DNA of 43,857 bases, taken from the NCBI RefSeq assembly GCF_003590335.1, contig NZ_MIET01000003.1:1-43857 (forward strand), written 5' to 3'. Position 1 is the first letter of the stretch, and each line of letters opens with the position of its first letter. Shown piece after piece: positions 1 to 9,227 of this stretch. A program made the translations under genes and the position numbers. Source of the DNA: Pseudoalteromonas sp. MSK9-3. Its GTDB lineage: Bacteria > Pseudomonadota > Gammaproteobacteria > Enterobacterales > Alteromonadaceae. Under the pieces are notes generated by a model that was not told the DNA's origin, ran no database searches, and was given only the letters and a program-made list of their open reading frames with translations.

Positions 1-1
1 A

Positions 2-1426
2 TATCGTACGGGAGATTTGGTACGCTGGAATGCAGATAACCAAATGGAGTACTTGGGACGTACTGACCATCAAGTTAAAATTCGAGGCTTTCGAATAGAA
101 CTCGGAGAGATAGAGTCTTTATTACGTAAGTCAGCGGGTGTGAATGAAGCGGTGGTTATAGCGGATGATACCCCTTCAGGCAAGCGTTTGGTTGGGTATG
201 TATCTGGGCATGATGAGCACATATTGGATGTGGTGGCGCTAAAAGAGCAGTTAGTTCAGCAATTACCCGATTATATGGTCCCGAGTGTGTTAATGGCATT
301 AGCGGCGCTGCCAACGAATAGTAACGGTAAGATAGATAGAAAGGCATTACCAAAGGCACAACTCCAAAGCGAGATAGCTTATGCAGCACCAGAAGGCGAG
401 TTGGAGGTGTTATTGGCGCAGATTTGGCAATCGGTGTTGGGTGTTGAGCAAGTTGGGCGGGACGATAACTTCTTTGAATTAGGCGGTGACTCAATTAATG
501 GTTTAAAAGTGATCAGTCAGTGGCAACAGCGACACCATTTACCGCTCAATATTAGAGTATTATGGCAAGCCTCAGATCTGAAGTCGTTAGCGGTTGCGTT
601 ATTAGATGATGCGATACAGAGTATACATAGTCTGAACTCGCACAATAAAGCAGCCCCAAATCTATTTTGTTTACATGAAGGCACTGGTTTAACAATGGCT
701 TACCGCCCTCTGGCGCAAAGGCTTGAAGGTCAGGTGAATTGTTTAGGAGTTGCGCCAGATACTGCTTTTTATGAAACATCAGACCTAGAGGAATTAGCCA
801 ATCATTACACCACTGCAATTTTGAGCTATCAGAACTCGGGTCCTTTCAATTTAGCTGGTTGGTCACTGGGTGCTCCGATTACGCTATTGGTTGCAAATAA
901 GCTTTGCGAGCTTGGCCACACGGTTGCTACCGTGCAGCTGATAGATAGTTGGAGTCCATTTGAGCAACAATATAGTCACGTTTTAACATGGCGTCAGTGG
1001 ATCACAGACTGGGTAATGCAGTCTGTTGTTGAGTGTAAAGACGAAATTGAACTGCTTTTACGTGACTATGTTGCGACGGGTTCTGAAGATGTTGCGCCAT
1101 TGGTTAACTTATTAATGCAGTATAAGAGCTGTTTCAGTCTTGAGTTCATTGATTTACCGGCAGAAGAGTTAGTCAGGTTAATTGAAGTTTCCTATCATTT
1201 ACATGTTATTGCACGACAGCCTGTAGAGTATAAGGTGGTCACTCCTGAAACAGTGCACTGTTGGTGGTCAACGGAGAGTTCAGCTGACAAAGTGTCACGA
1301 TATTATACTGGTTTGAAGCAATCGTTACCGGATACTCGCTTAGACTACGATCATCAAGAGATTGTGATTAGTTCAGAGTTATTGGATAGCATTGAAAGGA
1401 CTATGTTAAATAATATTGAACAGTAA
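2..1426 (+). CDS. Non-ribosomal peptide synthetase, C-terminal part (A-PCP-TE), 5' truncated by window edge
   Basis: This is the end of an NRPS that assembles a siderophore on a carrier-protein template. The reading frame is open from base 2 and begins YRTGDLVRW, which is adenylation core motif A7, so the real start lies upstream. Next come A8 ([20 protein letters not shown]) and A10 ([10 protein letters not shown]), then a peptidyl carrier protein whose FFELGGDSI carries the phosphopantetheine serine. A type I thioesterase follows, with the GWSLGA nucleophile elbow near fragment residue 287, a later Asp (QLIDSW) and a His (DYDHQE) near the C-terminus. The TE marks this as the last module, which releases or cyclises the product. 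The substrate pocket is mostly outside the window, so the amino acid activated cannot be read. Neighbouring dihydroxybenzoate and PvdA-like genes make a siderophore the likely product (inference). Confidence 0.93.
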   Translation, partial: YRTGDLVRWNADNQMEYLGRTDHQVKIRGFRIELGEIESLLRKSAGVNEAVVIADDTPSGKRLVGYVSGHDEHILDVVALKEQLVQQLPDYMVPSVLMALAALPTNSNGKIDRKALPKAQLQSEIAYAAPEGELEVLLAQIWQSVLGVEQVGRDDNFFELGGDSINGLKVISQWQQRHHLPLNIRVLWQASDLKSLAVALLDDAIQSIHSLNSHNKAAPNLFCLHEGTGLTMAYRPLAQRLEGQVNCLGVAPDTAFYETSDLEELANHYTTAILSYQNSGPFNLAGWSLGAPITLLVANKLCELGHTVATVQLIDSWSPFEQQYSHVLTWRQWITDWVMQSVVECKDEIELLLRDYVATGSEDVAPLVNLLMQYKSCFSLEFIDLPAEELVRLIEVSYHLHVIARQPVEYKVVTPETVHCWWSTESSADKVSRYYTGLKQSLPDTRLDYDHQEIVISSELLDSIERTMLNNIEQ

Positions 1427-1451
1427 ATAGTGTAATAAATACTAATTGGGA

Positions 1452-1488
1452 AGTGCCGCTCTGTCTTTGATAACGGCACTTTTTATTT
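1452..1488 (+). terminator. Rho-independent terminator after the NRPS gene
   Basis: A 7-bp GC-rich stem (AGTGCCG / CGGCACT) with a 15-nt loop is followed by TTTTTATTT, 25 bp after the NRPS stop codon. The stem is strong but the loop is long. It probably ends the NRPS transcript. Confidence 0.7.
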
Positions 1489-1603
1489 GCGCGGCATTTA
1501 AGTATGGTGAAATTGCAGCTTTACTTTGCTAACCAAGTAACGTTTTCTTATGTTAAAGGTACTTGGTATGAAAAATTGATATTGTGAAATTTTGTGTTGT
1601 TAC

Positions 1604-1870
1604 TAGGGGCTGTTGATCTTTGCTGTTCTATTTTCGTTCTCTTTGAGCGTGCTTTTATCACGGCGCTTAATGTGTGGCCTAGTAATCTAAGCGAATATTA
1701 AGCAACAAAGAGAAAAGGGCGCTCAAAAGAACCGGTAGGCAGCGCTTGATTGACTTTTCTACTATGTTATCGGCTGACTCACATGGAGTAACCATGCTAC
1801 GCAGCCTTTGTCTTGTATAAAAGCCAATCAAGCTGCTGCAAAAATGAACCTGAAAGATCAACAGCCCCTA
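1604..1870. mobile_element. MITE-like element with 18-bp perfect terminal inverted repeats
   Basis: The ends, TAGGGGCTGTTGATCTTT (1604-1621) and its exact reverse complement (1853-1870), bound about 267 bp with no transposase. The outermost TA on each side fits a 2-bp TA target duplication, leaving a 263-bp body. Inside are further nested dyads: 1739-1758 against 1819-1839 (one gap, one mismatch), about 1635-1649 against 1720-1734, and a short GCTTAAT/ATTAAGC pair. The RNA or single strand could therefore fold into a long branched hairpin. A 60-codon open frame on the minus strand lies within it but shows no recognisable protein character. TA duplication occurs in the IS630 and some IS5 groups; the parental IS is not identified. 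It is probably mobilised in trans by a full-length relative elsewhere in the genome. Confidence 0.78.
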
Positions 1871-1996
1871 AGTTTTTGATTCGTTGCAAGAGTTAACTAT
1901 TTGCTTAATGCAGGTGTGGTTTCGCACTAAAAAAGAGTGGTTAAGTCAGTATAGTAAGACAAGTGACATTGATAATTTCAGAAGAAAGAGACAGGG

Positions 1997-2028
1997 GAGT
2001 AATCCAATATCATGTTATTGGATTACTC
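1997..2028 (-). terminator. Terminator hairpin of the N-hydroxylase gene
   Basis: A 13-bp perfect stem (1997-2009 / 2016-2028) with a 6-nt loop lies 11 bp beyond the minus-strand stop at 2039. On the minus strand it is followed by a pyrimidine-rich tail (CCCTGTCTCTTTCTTC) rather than a pure U run. It could also protect the 3' end of the mRNA. Confidence 0.65.
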
Positions 2029-2038
2029 TGAGATAAAA

Positions 2039-3274
2039 TTAACTGATATTGAGTGCATCTGCTATTTCTGCAGAACGAATAGCTAAAATAGACAGGAGTG
2101 AATCGCTAATACCATGCGTTGCTTCGTTGATACCTTGGGTAAAGATTTTAGGTTTGAAGGTATCGACAGTGCGTAATTGATAGTCTCGCGCAATATCGTC
2201 TTCTAACCACGGCGTGACCGATTTTAAAAGCGGCGGTCGAGATGAATACTGGTAGCCCGTCGCGAGTATCATATGATCATATTTCTCTACGTAACTTCTT
2301 TGTTGAGCATGGCGAAGCGTTAGGTTTACTTGATCACCTGCTATTGCAGCAGCATCTACATGGGTGTTATTTTTAATGGAGAAACGCGTTTCGTTTTTTA
2401 ATTTCTGAGTATATAAACGACCATATATGTCATCGAGTAATGGCTCATCAACAACAGCATAATTTGTATTTCTAAATTCAGTTAAAAATGCACTGCGTTG
2501 CTCTGGTGTATTTTCGTACATTAAATCAGTGTAGCGAGGGTCAAAGATCTCATTGACAAACGGGCTTGAATCAGCCGGTTTCATAGCTCCGGCGCGAAAC
2601 ACTAAGTCGACTTGTGGTTGGTGGGAGATATTTTGCACATCCACGAATATTTCAGCTGCACTTTGGCCTGCGCCAATCACTGCGACCTTTTCGCCAGGCT
2701 TGATTTTGTCTTTATTCATTAAATATTGAGATGAGTGCCATACATTTTCATGTTGAAATACATCATTAAATACGTCAGGTATTTTTGCATTACCACCAGG
2801 GCTTAAAATGATATTTTTGGCATGGCGAGTTTGCTCATGACCTTCACCGTTGCGCGTGGTGATTGCTAAAAATTCAACCCCATTTTGTTCGATGATGGGG
2901 CTGATATCAGTCACTTCTTCCGCATAGTGACAGTAGTCGTTAAAGTGGGATGCAGCCCAGCTTAAATAACTGTTAAACTCTAACCTTGATGGATAAAACG
3001 TCTTTAAATTAATATAGCTATCTAGTCTATTTTGATGATGCAAAAAGTTAGTGAAACTAAAGTGACTGGTCGGGTTTCTTTGTGTTACGAGATCTTTCAG
3101 ATAAGAAATCTGCATTGTCGTGTCATCAAGTAACATCCCACCATGCCATAAGAAATCAGCTTGTTTTTCGATAAAGCACACCTTGTCGGTTAGCTTACCC
3201 TGTTCCTGTAACGCAATGGCTAAAGCTAGGTTAGCTGGACCAAATCCTATCCCTATAACGTCGTATAATTTCAT
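2039..3274 (-). CDS. L-ornithine N5-monooxygenase (PvdA/IucD/SidA family)
   Basis: This flavin monooxygenase hydroxylates the side-chain amine of ornithine (or a close diamine or lysine), the first step to a hydroxamate or related iron ligand. It has 411 residues. The FAD-binding GIGFGPAN is at 8-15, the NADPH site GAGQSA at 201-206 and the family's ATGY motif at 338-341. Stretches such as LKDLVTQRNPTSHFSF and KPADSSPFVNEIF match Pseudomonas PvdA much better than IucD, so ornithine is the favoured substrate. The start at 3274 is chosen because GAGG sits 5 nt upstream. The frame extends to an ATG at 3328, but that lacks a Shine-Dalgarno sequence and precedes the usual family N-terminus. It is divergent from the DapE-like gene, with a Fur-like site between them. 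No acyl- or formyl-transferase gene is visible in the window. Confidence 0.9.
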   Translation of the reverse strand: MKLYDVIGIGFGPANLALAIALQEQGKLTDKVCFIEKQADFLWHGGMLLDDTTMQISYLKDLVTQRNPTSHFSFTNFLHHQNRLDSYINLKTFYPSRLEFNSYLSWAASHFNDYCHYAEEVTDISPIIEQNGVEFLAITTRNGEGHEQTRHAKNIILSPGGNAKIPDVFNDVFQHENVWHSSQYLMNKDKIKPGEKVAVIGAGQSAAEIFVDVQNISHQPQVDLVFRAGAMKPADSSPFVNEIFDPRYTDLMYENTPEQRSAFLTEFRNTNYAVVDEPLLDDIYGRLYTQKLKNETRFSIKNNTHVDAAAIAGDQVNLTLRHAQQRSYVEKYDHMILATGYQYSSRPPLLKSVTPWLEDDIARDYQLRTVDTFKPKIFTQGINEATHGISDSLLSILAIRSAEIADALNIS

Positions 3275-3341
3275 GTTTGCCTCATCAAAGCGCATTTGCA
3301 TGCTGCTGTAGCTATTAGTAGTCACCATGAGACGAAGGTTT

Positions 3342-3358
3342 ATGATAATTATTTAGGT
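3342..3358. promoter_or_regulatory. Possible Fur box in the divergent promoter region
   Basis: TGATAATTATTTAGG matches the 7-1-7 Fur consensus (TGATAATnATTATCA) perfectly in the left half and in three positions of the right half. It lies about 70 bp upstream of the N-hydroxylase start, in the 283-bp gap between divergent siderophore genes, where iron control is expected. The match is only partial. Confidence 0.38.
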
Positions 3359-3557
3359 TTTCCTTATTTTCTTTGTGGCTTTTCATTTTATCGCGATGCA
3401 ATCGCGTTATTAGATAGAATTTATTTAGGAATAATGACGATAGTCTAACTTTATTTGTCGTTGCTTCGTCTAGAGGATCTAAACACACAAAGTATGTGCA
3501 TACGAAAAGTTGATGGCATGCTTTAGACGATTTACTACCAGCGATTAGCGAAGAATT

Positions 3558-4739
3558 ATGACCAGCGTTTGTGATATCGAACTAAATAATTTGTCACTTA
3601 AAAATAAAGCGATTGAGCTCACACAGCACTTAGTGCGATTCCCTTCTATCACGCCAGATGATGCAGGCAGCTTTGATTATGTTTGTCAGTACCTAAAAAG
3701 ACTAGGGTTCACGTGCCAAGAGGTAACTCAACATGGTGTACGCAACTTAATCGCAACGCAAACATTTGGCCAAGGTAAAACGTTTGCGTTTGCTGGCCAT
3801 TTAGATGTTGTGCCTGCCGGACCTATAGAGCTTTGGACCAGCCCGCCTTTCGCTGGCAATATTATATCAGAGCGTTTATATGGCCGAGGTGTTGCGGATA
3901 TGAAAGGGGGTATAGCCTGTTTTATTGCCGCTGTAGAGGGGCTATTATCACAGTGCAATAAAGGCAAAATTATGCTGCTTATAACGTGTGATGAAGAGGG
4001 GGAAGCGGAACATGGTACATCGTGTATTATGGATAAGCTAAATGCCTTGGGTACAGCACATTTACCGGATTATTGCTTGGTTGGTGAGCCTTCGAGCAAG
4101 GTACGTTTGGGTGATACGGTTAAAATTGGTCGACGAGGCTCCTTATCTGGTCATATTCGCGTATTCGGGCAGCAAGGGCATGTTGCTTATCCTCATAATT
4201 GTCAAAACGCAGCGCATGGCGCTATTGTGCTGAGTCAACGTTTATTGGCATTAGAGTGGGATACTGGGTCGATCACAATGCCTGGGACTAGCTTACAGAT
4301 CACTCAGCTGAATAGCGGGGAGTTTGTAGATAATATTGTACCCGGTACAACCGATATTTGCTTCAATATTCGCTATAGTAGTTTACATTCGGAACACTCT
4401 CTTAAGCAATTGATAAAAAAAGCATTGCTCAGTGACGACATTCGCTATGAAATTGAATGGCAGCGACCTTGTGCACCTTACTTTAATAAAGCGAACCAGT
4501 TTGTAAACACTCTGAATGCAGCGATTGAAAATACAGTTGGCATTAAACCCATATTGACAACGGATGGCGGCACATCGGATGGGCGGTTTATCGCATCACG
4601 CCATACTGAAGTGATTGAGTTTGGGTTGCGCAATGATAATATTCATCAAGTTAATGAATCAGCATCACTTGCTGATATCGGTGACTTAGCGATGATTTAT
4701 CAACAAGTGCTCGCAGCATTTTGTGTAGATGAAAGGTGA
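3558..4739 (+). CDS. DapE-like M20 family metallohydrolase in siderophore locus
   Basis: This is a dinuclear zinc amidohydrolase of the M20 family that resembles succinyl-diaminopimelate desuccinylase (DapE) along its whole 393 residues. All metal or catalytic positions are visible: H81 and D83 in GHLDVVP, D114 in GVADMKGG, E146-E147 in CDEEGE, E177 in VGEPSS and H363 in NIHQVNE. The DapE landmarks GRRGSLSG and TDGGTSDGRFIA are present. It sits alone between the divergent N-hydroxylase and the receptor gene. A lysine-pathway DapE is normally encoded elsewhere, so this copy probably cleaves an acyl-amide on a siderophore precursor or the iron-loaded siderophore. That role is inference. It could instead be the genome's only DapE, which a genome-wide check would settle. 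Confidence 0.85.
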   Translation: MTSVCDIELNNLSLKNKAIELTQHLVRFPSITPDDAGSFDYVCQYLKRLGFTCQEVTQHGVRNLIATQTFGQGKTFAFAGHLDVVPAGPIELWTSPPFAGNIISERLYGRGVADMKGGIACFIAAVEGLLSQCNKGKIMLLITCDEEGEAEHGTSCIMDKLNALGTAHLPDYCLVGEPSSKVRLGDTVKIGRRGSLSGHIRVFGQQGHVAYPHNCQNAAHGAIVLSQRLLALEWDTGSITMPGTSLQITQLNSGEFVDNIVPGTTDICFNIRYSSLHSEHSLKQLIKKALLSDDIRYEIEWQRPCAPYFNKANQFVNTLNAAIENTVGIKPILTTDGGTSDGRFIASRHTEVIEFGLRNDNIHQVNESASLADIGDLAMIYQQVLAAFCVDER

Positions 4740-4866
4740 GTCAGTGTCTTCAGAGCCATTGCTTTGGTCTAGGTGCTTTCTGAACATGCGCTAATAAACT
4801 CTTTTAAAGAGAAGGTATTAGGTAATATAGTAAAATATTTTCGGTTCTTGTGATTTAAATGATATG

Positions 4867-4890
4867 CCACTGTTAATTAAGTGGTTTTTT
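4867..4890 (+). terminator. Weak terminator between the DapE-like gene and the receptor gene
   Basis: CCACT and AGTGG form a 5-bp stem with an 8-nt loop, followed directly by six T. It lies about 130 bp after the hydrolase stop. The stem is short, so readthrough into the receptor gene is possible. No clear promoter was recognised in the remaining 81 bp before the receptor start. Confidence 0.4.
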
Positions 4891-4971
4891 GTCGATCCTT
4901 TATGAATTTTGTTCCTGTAATTACGTCACGTCGTCAAAGGATGGTTAATATTTAATTATGATGAGGGTCAA

Positions 4972-7062
4972 ATGACAAGAGTTTCAAAAATCGCCATAAG
5001 TATTGCTGCATTACTCAGCACCTCTGTTTATGCGTCGGATAACGTCAATGTGAGTAGCGAAGTAAACGACATTGAAACAATAGAAGTACTGGGCAAACAC
5101 TACCGTAATATTGGTGCAACGGGATTACCGCTTGCCATTGGTGATACACCGCAATCGATTTCTTTAATCGATGCTGAATATATCGCATTGTATGACTTAA
5201 ACTCTGTAGGTGAGGCGTTAGAGCACAGTGCGGCAATTCATACAGATCCTTCGCCTTCTGGGCGTGACCGTTTTACGTATGCAAGAGGCTTTGCGATGAA
5301 CCGTTATTTAGTTGACGGTATGGTTTCGGCGGGGCGCTCTTTTCAAAGTTCATTGCTTGATGCCAGCATGTTTGAGACGGTTGAAGTGATCCGAGGCTCT
5401 ACGGGTATGCTACAAGAAGTCGGCCAGCCGTCAGGGACTGTTAATCTTATTCAAAAACGCGCACAAGAGAGCTTTTCAGGTTACGTAAATGCTGAGCTAG
5501 GTTCTTGGGGTAAGCGTCGAGTAGAAGGTGATGTGACAGGTTCGCTGACCAATGATGGTTCTGTAAAAGCACGTGCGGTTGCGGTTTATGAAACTGCAGA
5601 CTCTTTTCAAGAGCGTGTTAATAGTGCACGTAAAGTGATTTATGGGACAATCAGCGCTGAGCTAACTGATGACCTTTCGGCTTCACTATTCTGGTCGCAA
5701 CAAGAAGATGAACTAGACGAGTTTTCAAGTGGTTTACCATTTAGCTATAGCGATGGCTCTGCATTTAATGGTAATGCCAGTCACAATGATACCCCGAGCT
5801 GGGTGTATGAAGATGTCAATCAAGATAACGTAATGGTTGAGCTACAATATACTTTGAATGACGATTGGTCCATTCAGGGTCGTTACCATCGCTCAGATGT
5901 TGAGTCAGATGGGATATTTTTTAGTGGCGATTCATTACCAGATGTTGAGTCTGGGTTATATCGTTCCTTCATAAACCACTCTGACCGCGAGAATGAAAGT
6001 GAGCGTGCTGAACTCAACCTAACAGGTAACTTTACGCTTTTAGATCGTGAACACCATGTGACGTTTAGTGCCGCAGATGCCAGCTTTACAGAAATTGAAA
6101 AACGTGCATTTCCGCAGGCCGCTCCTACTATAAATGCGAATGATCCTAGCAGTAGTGCAAGCATTCCAATGCCTGTGTTTTCTGAACCATCTATCACTAA
6201 TTCAGAGCAAGAGTCTAAGAACTACCGTATTGCTGCTAATCTGAGTCTGGCTGAACCGCTAAATATTCTATTGGGTGCAAATTATAAAGATATTGACTCA
6301 CGTGCAGGCGCTGGCGATATCTTTAGTGATTGGGTTAACAACAGTGATACCAGTCTATATGTTGGTGCCACTTATGATGTAACAGAAGCGGTTTCTGTAT
6401 ATAGCAGTTATACCGATATCTTTGAACTCCAAATGGTATTCGATAAAAATGGCGATTTACTTGATCCAGCCGTCGGTAAAAATAAGGAGATAGGGGCACG
6501 TTATTCATCACTTGATGGTAATTTAAATGTTGATGTCGCACTGTTTAAGATTAACCAAGAAAATTTTGCTATCAATGATACAAGTGCAGCAGCAGCCCGT
6601 ATTTATAGAGCGGTTGATGGTGTTGAGTCGAAGGGCTATGAAATTGAAATCAGTGGCTATATTAATGACCAATGGCGTGCATCAATTGCGTATAGCAATC
6701 TGAGCCTAGCAGATAACAATGAAGGCCGTATTTCTAAAATTGTGCCTGATAAAGTGGCTAAGTTTAATACTGACTATGAGTTTGATGGCTCGCTAGCAGG
6801 GCTAACGGTCGGTGGCTTTATTAATTGGACGGGAGAAAGGCATGGCTTTATCCTCGTTCCTCGTAAAGGTTTTGATTATCCAGAGTTAGAGTCTTACACT
6901 GTCGTTGGTTTAGTTGCCAGCTATGACGTGACCGATAACTTAAGTATCAAAGCGAATATTAATAATGCGTTTGATAAAGAGTATGAAAGTAAAGTGGCAT
7001 GGTTTAGTCGCAGGGCTAGCACGCCTCGCAATTACTCTGCACAGATAAATTATCGGTTCTAA
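4972..7062 (+). CDS. TonB-dependent ferric-siderophore receptor (FhuE/FpvA type)
   Basis: This outer-membrane gated porin takes up the ferric siderophore using TonB energy. The 696-residue protein begins with a signal peptide (MTRVSKIAISIAALLSTSVYA). A TonB-box-like IETIEVLG follows at about 34-41, then the plug domain with PQSISLID, ARGF...YLVDG and VEVIRGSTG. The 22-strand barrel ends in the aromatic C-terminus YRF that directs outer-membrane insertion. There is no N-terminal signalling (STN) domain, so unlike FpvA it should not drive an ECF sigma cascade. The start has GATGAGGG just upstream. Its closest recalled relatives transport hydroxamate or mixed siderophores (coprogen, pyoverdine) rather than enterobactin, in keeping with the PvdA-like gene nearby. 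Confidence 0.93.
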   Translation: MTRVSKIAISIAALLSTSVYASDNVNVSSEVNDIETIEVLGKHYRNIGATGLPLAIGDTPQSISLIDAEYIALYDLNSVGEALEHSAAIHTDPSPSGRDRFTYARGFAMNRYLVDGMVSAGRSFQSSLLDASMFETVEVIRGSTGMLQEVGQPSGTVNLIQKRAQESFSGYVNAELGSWGKRRVEGDVTGSLTNDGSVKARAVAVYETADSFQERVNSARKVIYGTISAELTDDLSASLFWSQQEDELDEFSSGLPFSYSDGSAFNGNASHNDTPSWVYEDVNQDNVMVELQYTLNDDWSIQGRYHRSDVESDGIFFSGDSLPDVESGLYRSFINHSDRENESERAELNLTGNFTLLDREHHVTFSAADASFTEIEKRAFPQAAPTINANDPSSSASIPMPVFSEPSITNSEQESKNYRIAANLSLAEPLNILLGANYKDIDSRAGAGDIFSDWVNNSDTSLYVGATYDVTEAVSVYSSYTDIFELQMVFDKNGDLLDPAVGKNKEIGARYSSLDGNLNVDVALFKINQENFAINDTSAAAARIYRAVDGVESKGYEIEISGYINDQWRASIAYSNLSLADNNEGRISKIVPDKVAKFNTDYEFDGSLAGLTVGGFINWTGERHGFILVPRKGFDYPELESYTVVGLVASYDVTDNLSIKANINNAFDKEYESKVAWFSRRASTPRNYSAQINYRF

Positions 7063-7085
7063 GACCGTCAGAGAGTGACATCCAC

Positions 7086-7111
7086 AAAAGGAGGCATATG
7101 CCTCCTTTTTT
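7086..7111 (+). terminator. Terminator of the receptor gene, possibly bidirectional
   Basis: A perfect palindromic stem AAAGGAGGCAT/ATGCCTCCTTT is followed by a T run. It lies 24 bp after the receptor stop and 28 bp before the convergent entA stop. The A run on its left flank lets it also serve the minus-strand operon. Confidence 0.85.
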
Positions 7112-7138
7112 GTTAATGAGAAACTGAATTTAATAGGC

Positions 7139-7903
7139 TTAAAAAGTCGCGCCGCCATCAATCGTGAGTATTTGCATGGTGGTGTGTGAGGAAAGCTGTG
7201 ACGCAACAAAAATAATACTGCGCGCTATTTCATCCGCGGTGGCAATTTTTTGTAATGGGATCCCCAGTTTATATTCTTGGGCAAAACCTGCGATGACATT
7301 GTTAGCACCAGACTCATCTAGCCACATGCTCGTTTGCATCGGGGTGAGCGTGGAACCAGGAGCTATCACGTTACAGCGTACGCCATAATTAGCAAGCTCT
7401 AATCCCGCAGTGAGTGTCAACTGAGTAACCGCCGCTTTGGATGCGCAATAGGCTGCCATTTTTTGTCTAGGGGTATTCGCTGCATTTGAGCCCACCGTGA
7501 CGATGCTACCTTGTTGTGTGGTTTTAAAGTGTTCATAACAGGCTTTTATAAATAAAAAAACGGCACTGCTATTAATGGTTTGGCATTGCATCCATTGAGC
7601 GAGAGAGAGCTGTTCAATGGTTTCGAACTCTAAAATACCTGCGACATTAATCAAATTATAAGGTGCCAAGCCTTGAGCAATCAATTCACTTAACGTTGCT
7701 TCTAGTTCCGTTAACTTTGCTAAATCACACTGCACAGATTTATATAAACAAGCGGTGTCGCTGAAGTGTTTATCAAAGCCGATGACTTTGGCCCCTAACT
7801 TTGCGAAATGCTGCGCAGCGCTGAGCCCAATCCCTTGACCTACACCGGTTACCCACACGACTTTGTCATGGTATTCGGTCTTTAACTGTGTATCAAACGA
7901 CAT
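7139..7903 (-). CDS. entA: 2,3-dihydro-2,3-dihydroxybenzoate dehydrogenase
   Basis: This short-chain dehydrogenase oxidises 2,3-dihydro-2,3-dihydroxybenzoate to 2,3-dihydroxybenzoate with NAD+, the last step of catechol synthesis. It has 254 residues, typical of EntA/VibA. The Rossmann signature TGVGQGIG is at 19-26 and the catalytic S139, Y152 and K156 are in place (AAYCASK). The start overlaps the end of the condensation-protein gene by 11 bp, and AGGAG inside that gene's last codons acts as its ribosome site. It is the last gene of the five-gene minus-strand operon. EntA specificity is inferred from the entB, entC and entE neighbours, since the fold alone cannot show it. Confidence 0.92.
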   Translation of the reverse strand: MSFDTQLKTEYHDKVVWVTGVGQGIGLSAAQHFAKLGAKVIGFDKHFSDTACLYKSVQCDLAKLTELEATLSELIAQGLAPYNLINVAGILEFETIEQLSLAQWMQCQTINSSAVFLFIKACYEHFKTTQQGSIVTVGSNAANTPRQKMAAYCASKAAVTQLTLTAGLELANYGVRCNVIAPGSTLTPMQTSMWLDESGANNVIAGFAQEYKLGIPLQKIATADEIARSIIFVASQLSSHTTMQILTIDGGATF

Positions 7904-9227
7904 ATTCAGGCTCCTGCGAAAGGCATTTTATAAGCTCAGACAACATTAAAGTCGGCTGATTTGCCCAGCGTATCGCGGCGTCAAAAACCTGTGATTGGAT
8001 GGCATTGACGTGGCTTGGCTGATACCGTGCTTCATTCACATCAAAGTCAATGTTCGCAGGGGTATCACCCAGTAAGTGAATTTGCAGCATGATATCATCA
8101 GTGGTGCCCGCACTGAGAATATGGCTATGGGTTTCAATGCCTGCGTATTTCGGATTACTCGAAAACGGCAGCAAGTTAATGGTTGGGCCAAAGACGGTCA
8201 ATGATTTACCTTGTTTTTGTCGGTCACGTTTTAAAGACTCTACCCGGTAGCTTTGCACCTGTTTTAACTCTTTTATCTGCAGGTTCACTAATGCGGTGAT
8301 GTTTTGCAATGTCATGTCTGGTGAGACGTTCAGTGGTAAAGGTAATACATTGCTTTGCACGCAAGGGGCTGAGAGCTCCGCCATTGATTGGCGGTTCATC
8401 ATAATAAGGCCGAGTGTGACATGATAATGCTGAGTTTTAGCAATTAGTGCGGCCGCGATCGCAGCTAATAGTATTTCTGAGCTACTTGAATTAATTAACG
8501 AGGCGGCTGATTGAATGGTTTGCCATTGAGTGCGCGTAAATTGCTGACTGGTTCGTTTATTTGCGGTAGTGACGTCGGCTTTACTGTCGCTAAAGCTGTG
8601 AACTTCGCCTATATTATCAAGCCATTGGTTTAATGTTTCGCGTGCCGAATCAACCGTTGCTAAATAGGCGGTTTGTTGCTGTGCCTCAAGCAAGGTTTGT
8701 TGATCAGAAAAGCGTAAATTTGGCAGCGCTTTATTTTTCATGAGTGCGTTATAGCTGCGACTCAATGCCTGGCTAAATAGGCCAAATCCATAGCCGTCTA
8801 GTAATAAATGGTGCGCTAAAATCATCAAATAATCTTGAGATTCTCCTCTAAGGAGTTGCAACTGCATTAGTGGCTGCGATGATAAATCAAATGACTGAGA
8901 GAGCTTTGGAGCCATAAATTGTTGAGCATATTCAGCAATGTGTTCAATATCATGTTCAAGTTGAATGATCTCGATAACAGGGGGGTTATGTGTTGGTTGT
9001 AGCGAGGGTGTGTAATCTGCATCATGGGGAAAGCGACAACTTAAGGTATTACTGGCTTGCCAAACATGATTGAAAGCATGTTGCAGCGTCGTTGCTGCAA
9101 CTTTACCTTTGAACACCATACATTCAGCAACATTAAATAACTCACCTCGGCCACTAATGGTGTGGAGTAACCACATGGCATGCTGAGATGTCGTCAGTGG
9201 CAGAGGGTTTGCTATTGTATGGGTCAT
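7893..9227 (-). CDS. Stand-alone NRPS condensation-domain protein (VibH-like)
   Basis: This 444-residue protein is a free condensation domain with no fused adenylation or carrier domain. The catalytic HHLLLDGYG is at 139-147 (H139, H140, D144). The N-terminal PLTTSQHAMW motif and the later TLGLIMMNR and GPTINLLPF stretches fit the C-domain core motifs. In vibriobactin synthesis, VibH joins dihydroxybenzoyl-VibB to a free polyamine. By analogy this enzyme may acylate a soluble amine, or a carrier-bound amino acid, with dihydroxybenzoate from the adjacent EntB-type carrier. Its stop overlaps entA and its start shares one base with the entB stop (TAATG), so all are co-translated. The amine partner cannot be read from sequence. 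Confidence 0.85.
   Translation of the reverse strand: MTHTIANPLPLTTSQHAMWLLHTISGRGELFNVAECMVFKGKVAATTLQHAFNHVWQASNTLSCRFPHDADYTPSLQPTHNPPVIEIIQLEHDIEHIAEYAQQFMAPKLSQSFDLSSQPLMQLQLLRGESQDYLMILAHHLLLDGYGFGLFSQALSRSYNALMKNKALPNLRFSDQQTLLEAQQQTAYLATVDSARETLNQWLDNIGEVHSFSDSKADVTTANKRTSQQFTRTQWQTIQSAASLINSSSSEILLAAIAAALIAKTQHYHVTLGLIMMNRQSMAELSAPCVQSNVLPLPLNVSPDMTLQNITALVNLQIKELKQVQSYRVESLKRDRQKQGKSLTVFGPTINLLPFSSNPKYAGIETHSHILSAGTTDDIMLQIHLLGDTPANIDFDVNEARYQPSHVNAIQSQVFDAAIRWANQPTLMLSELIKCLSQEPEYVV

Noticed and set aside
1679..1861. 60-codon open frame on the minus strand
   Set aside because: It lies wholly inside the inverted-repeat element, spans its hairpin arms and has no protein-family character.
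3120..3311. Open frame on the plus strand opposite the N-hydroxylase
   Set aside because: It is antisense to conserved FAD-binding codons and has no ribosome site or family match.
4740..4971. Fur box before the TonB receptor gene
   Set aside because: Only AT-rich, loosely similar stretches were found; none matched the 7-1-7 consensus well enough to report.
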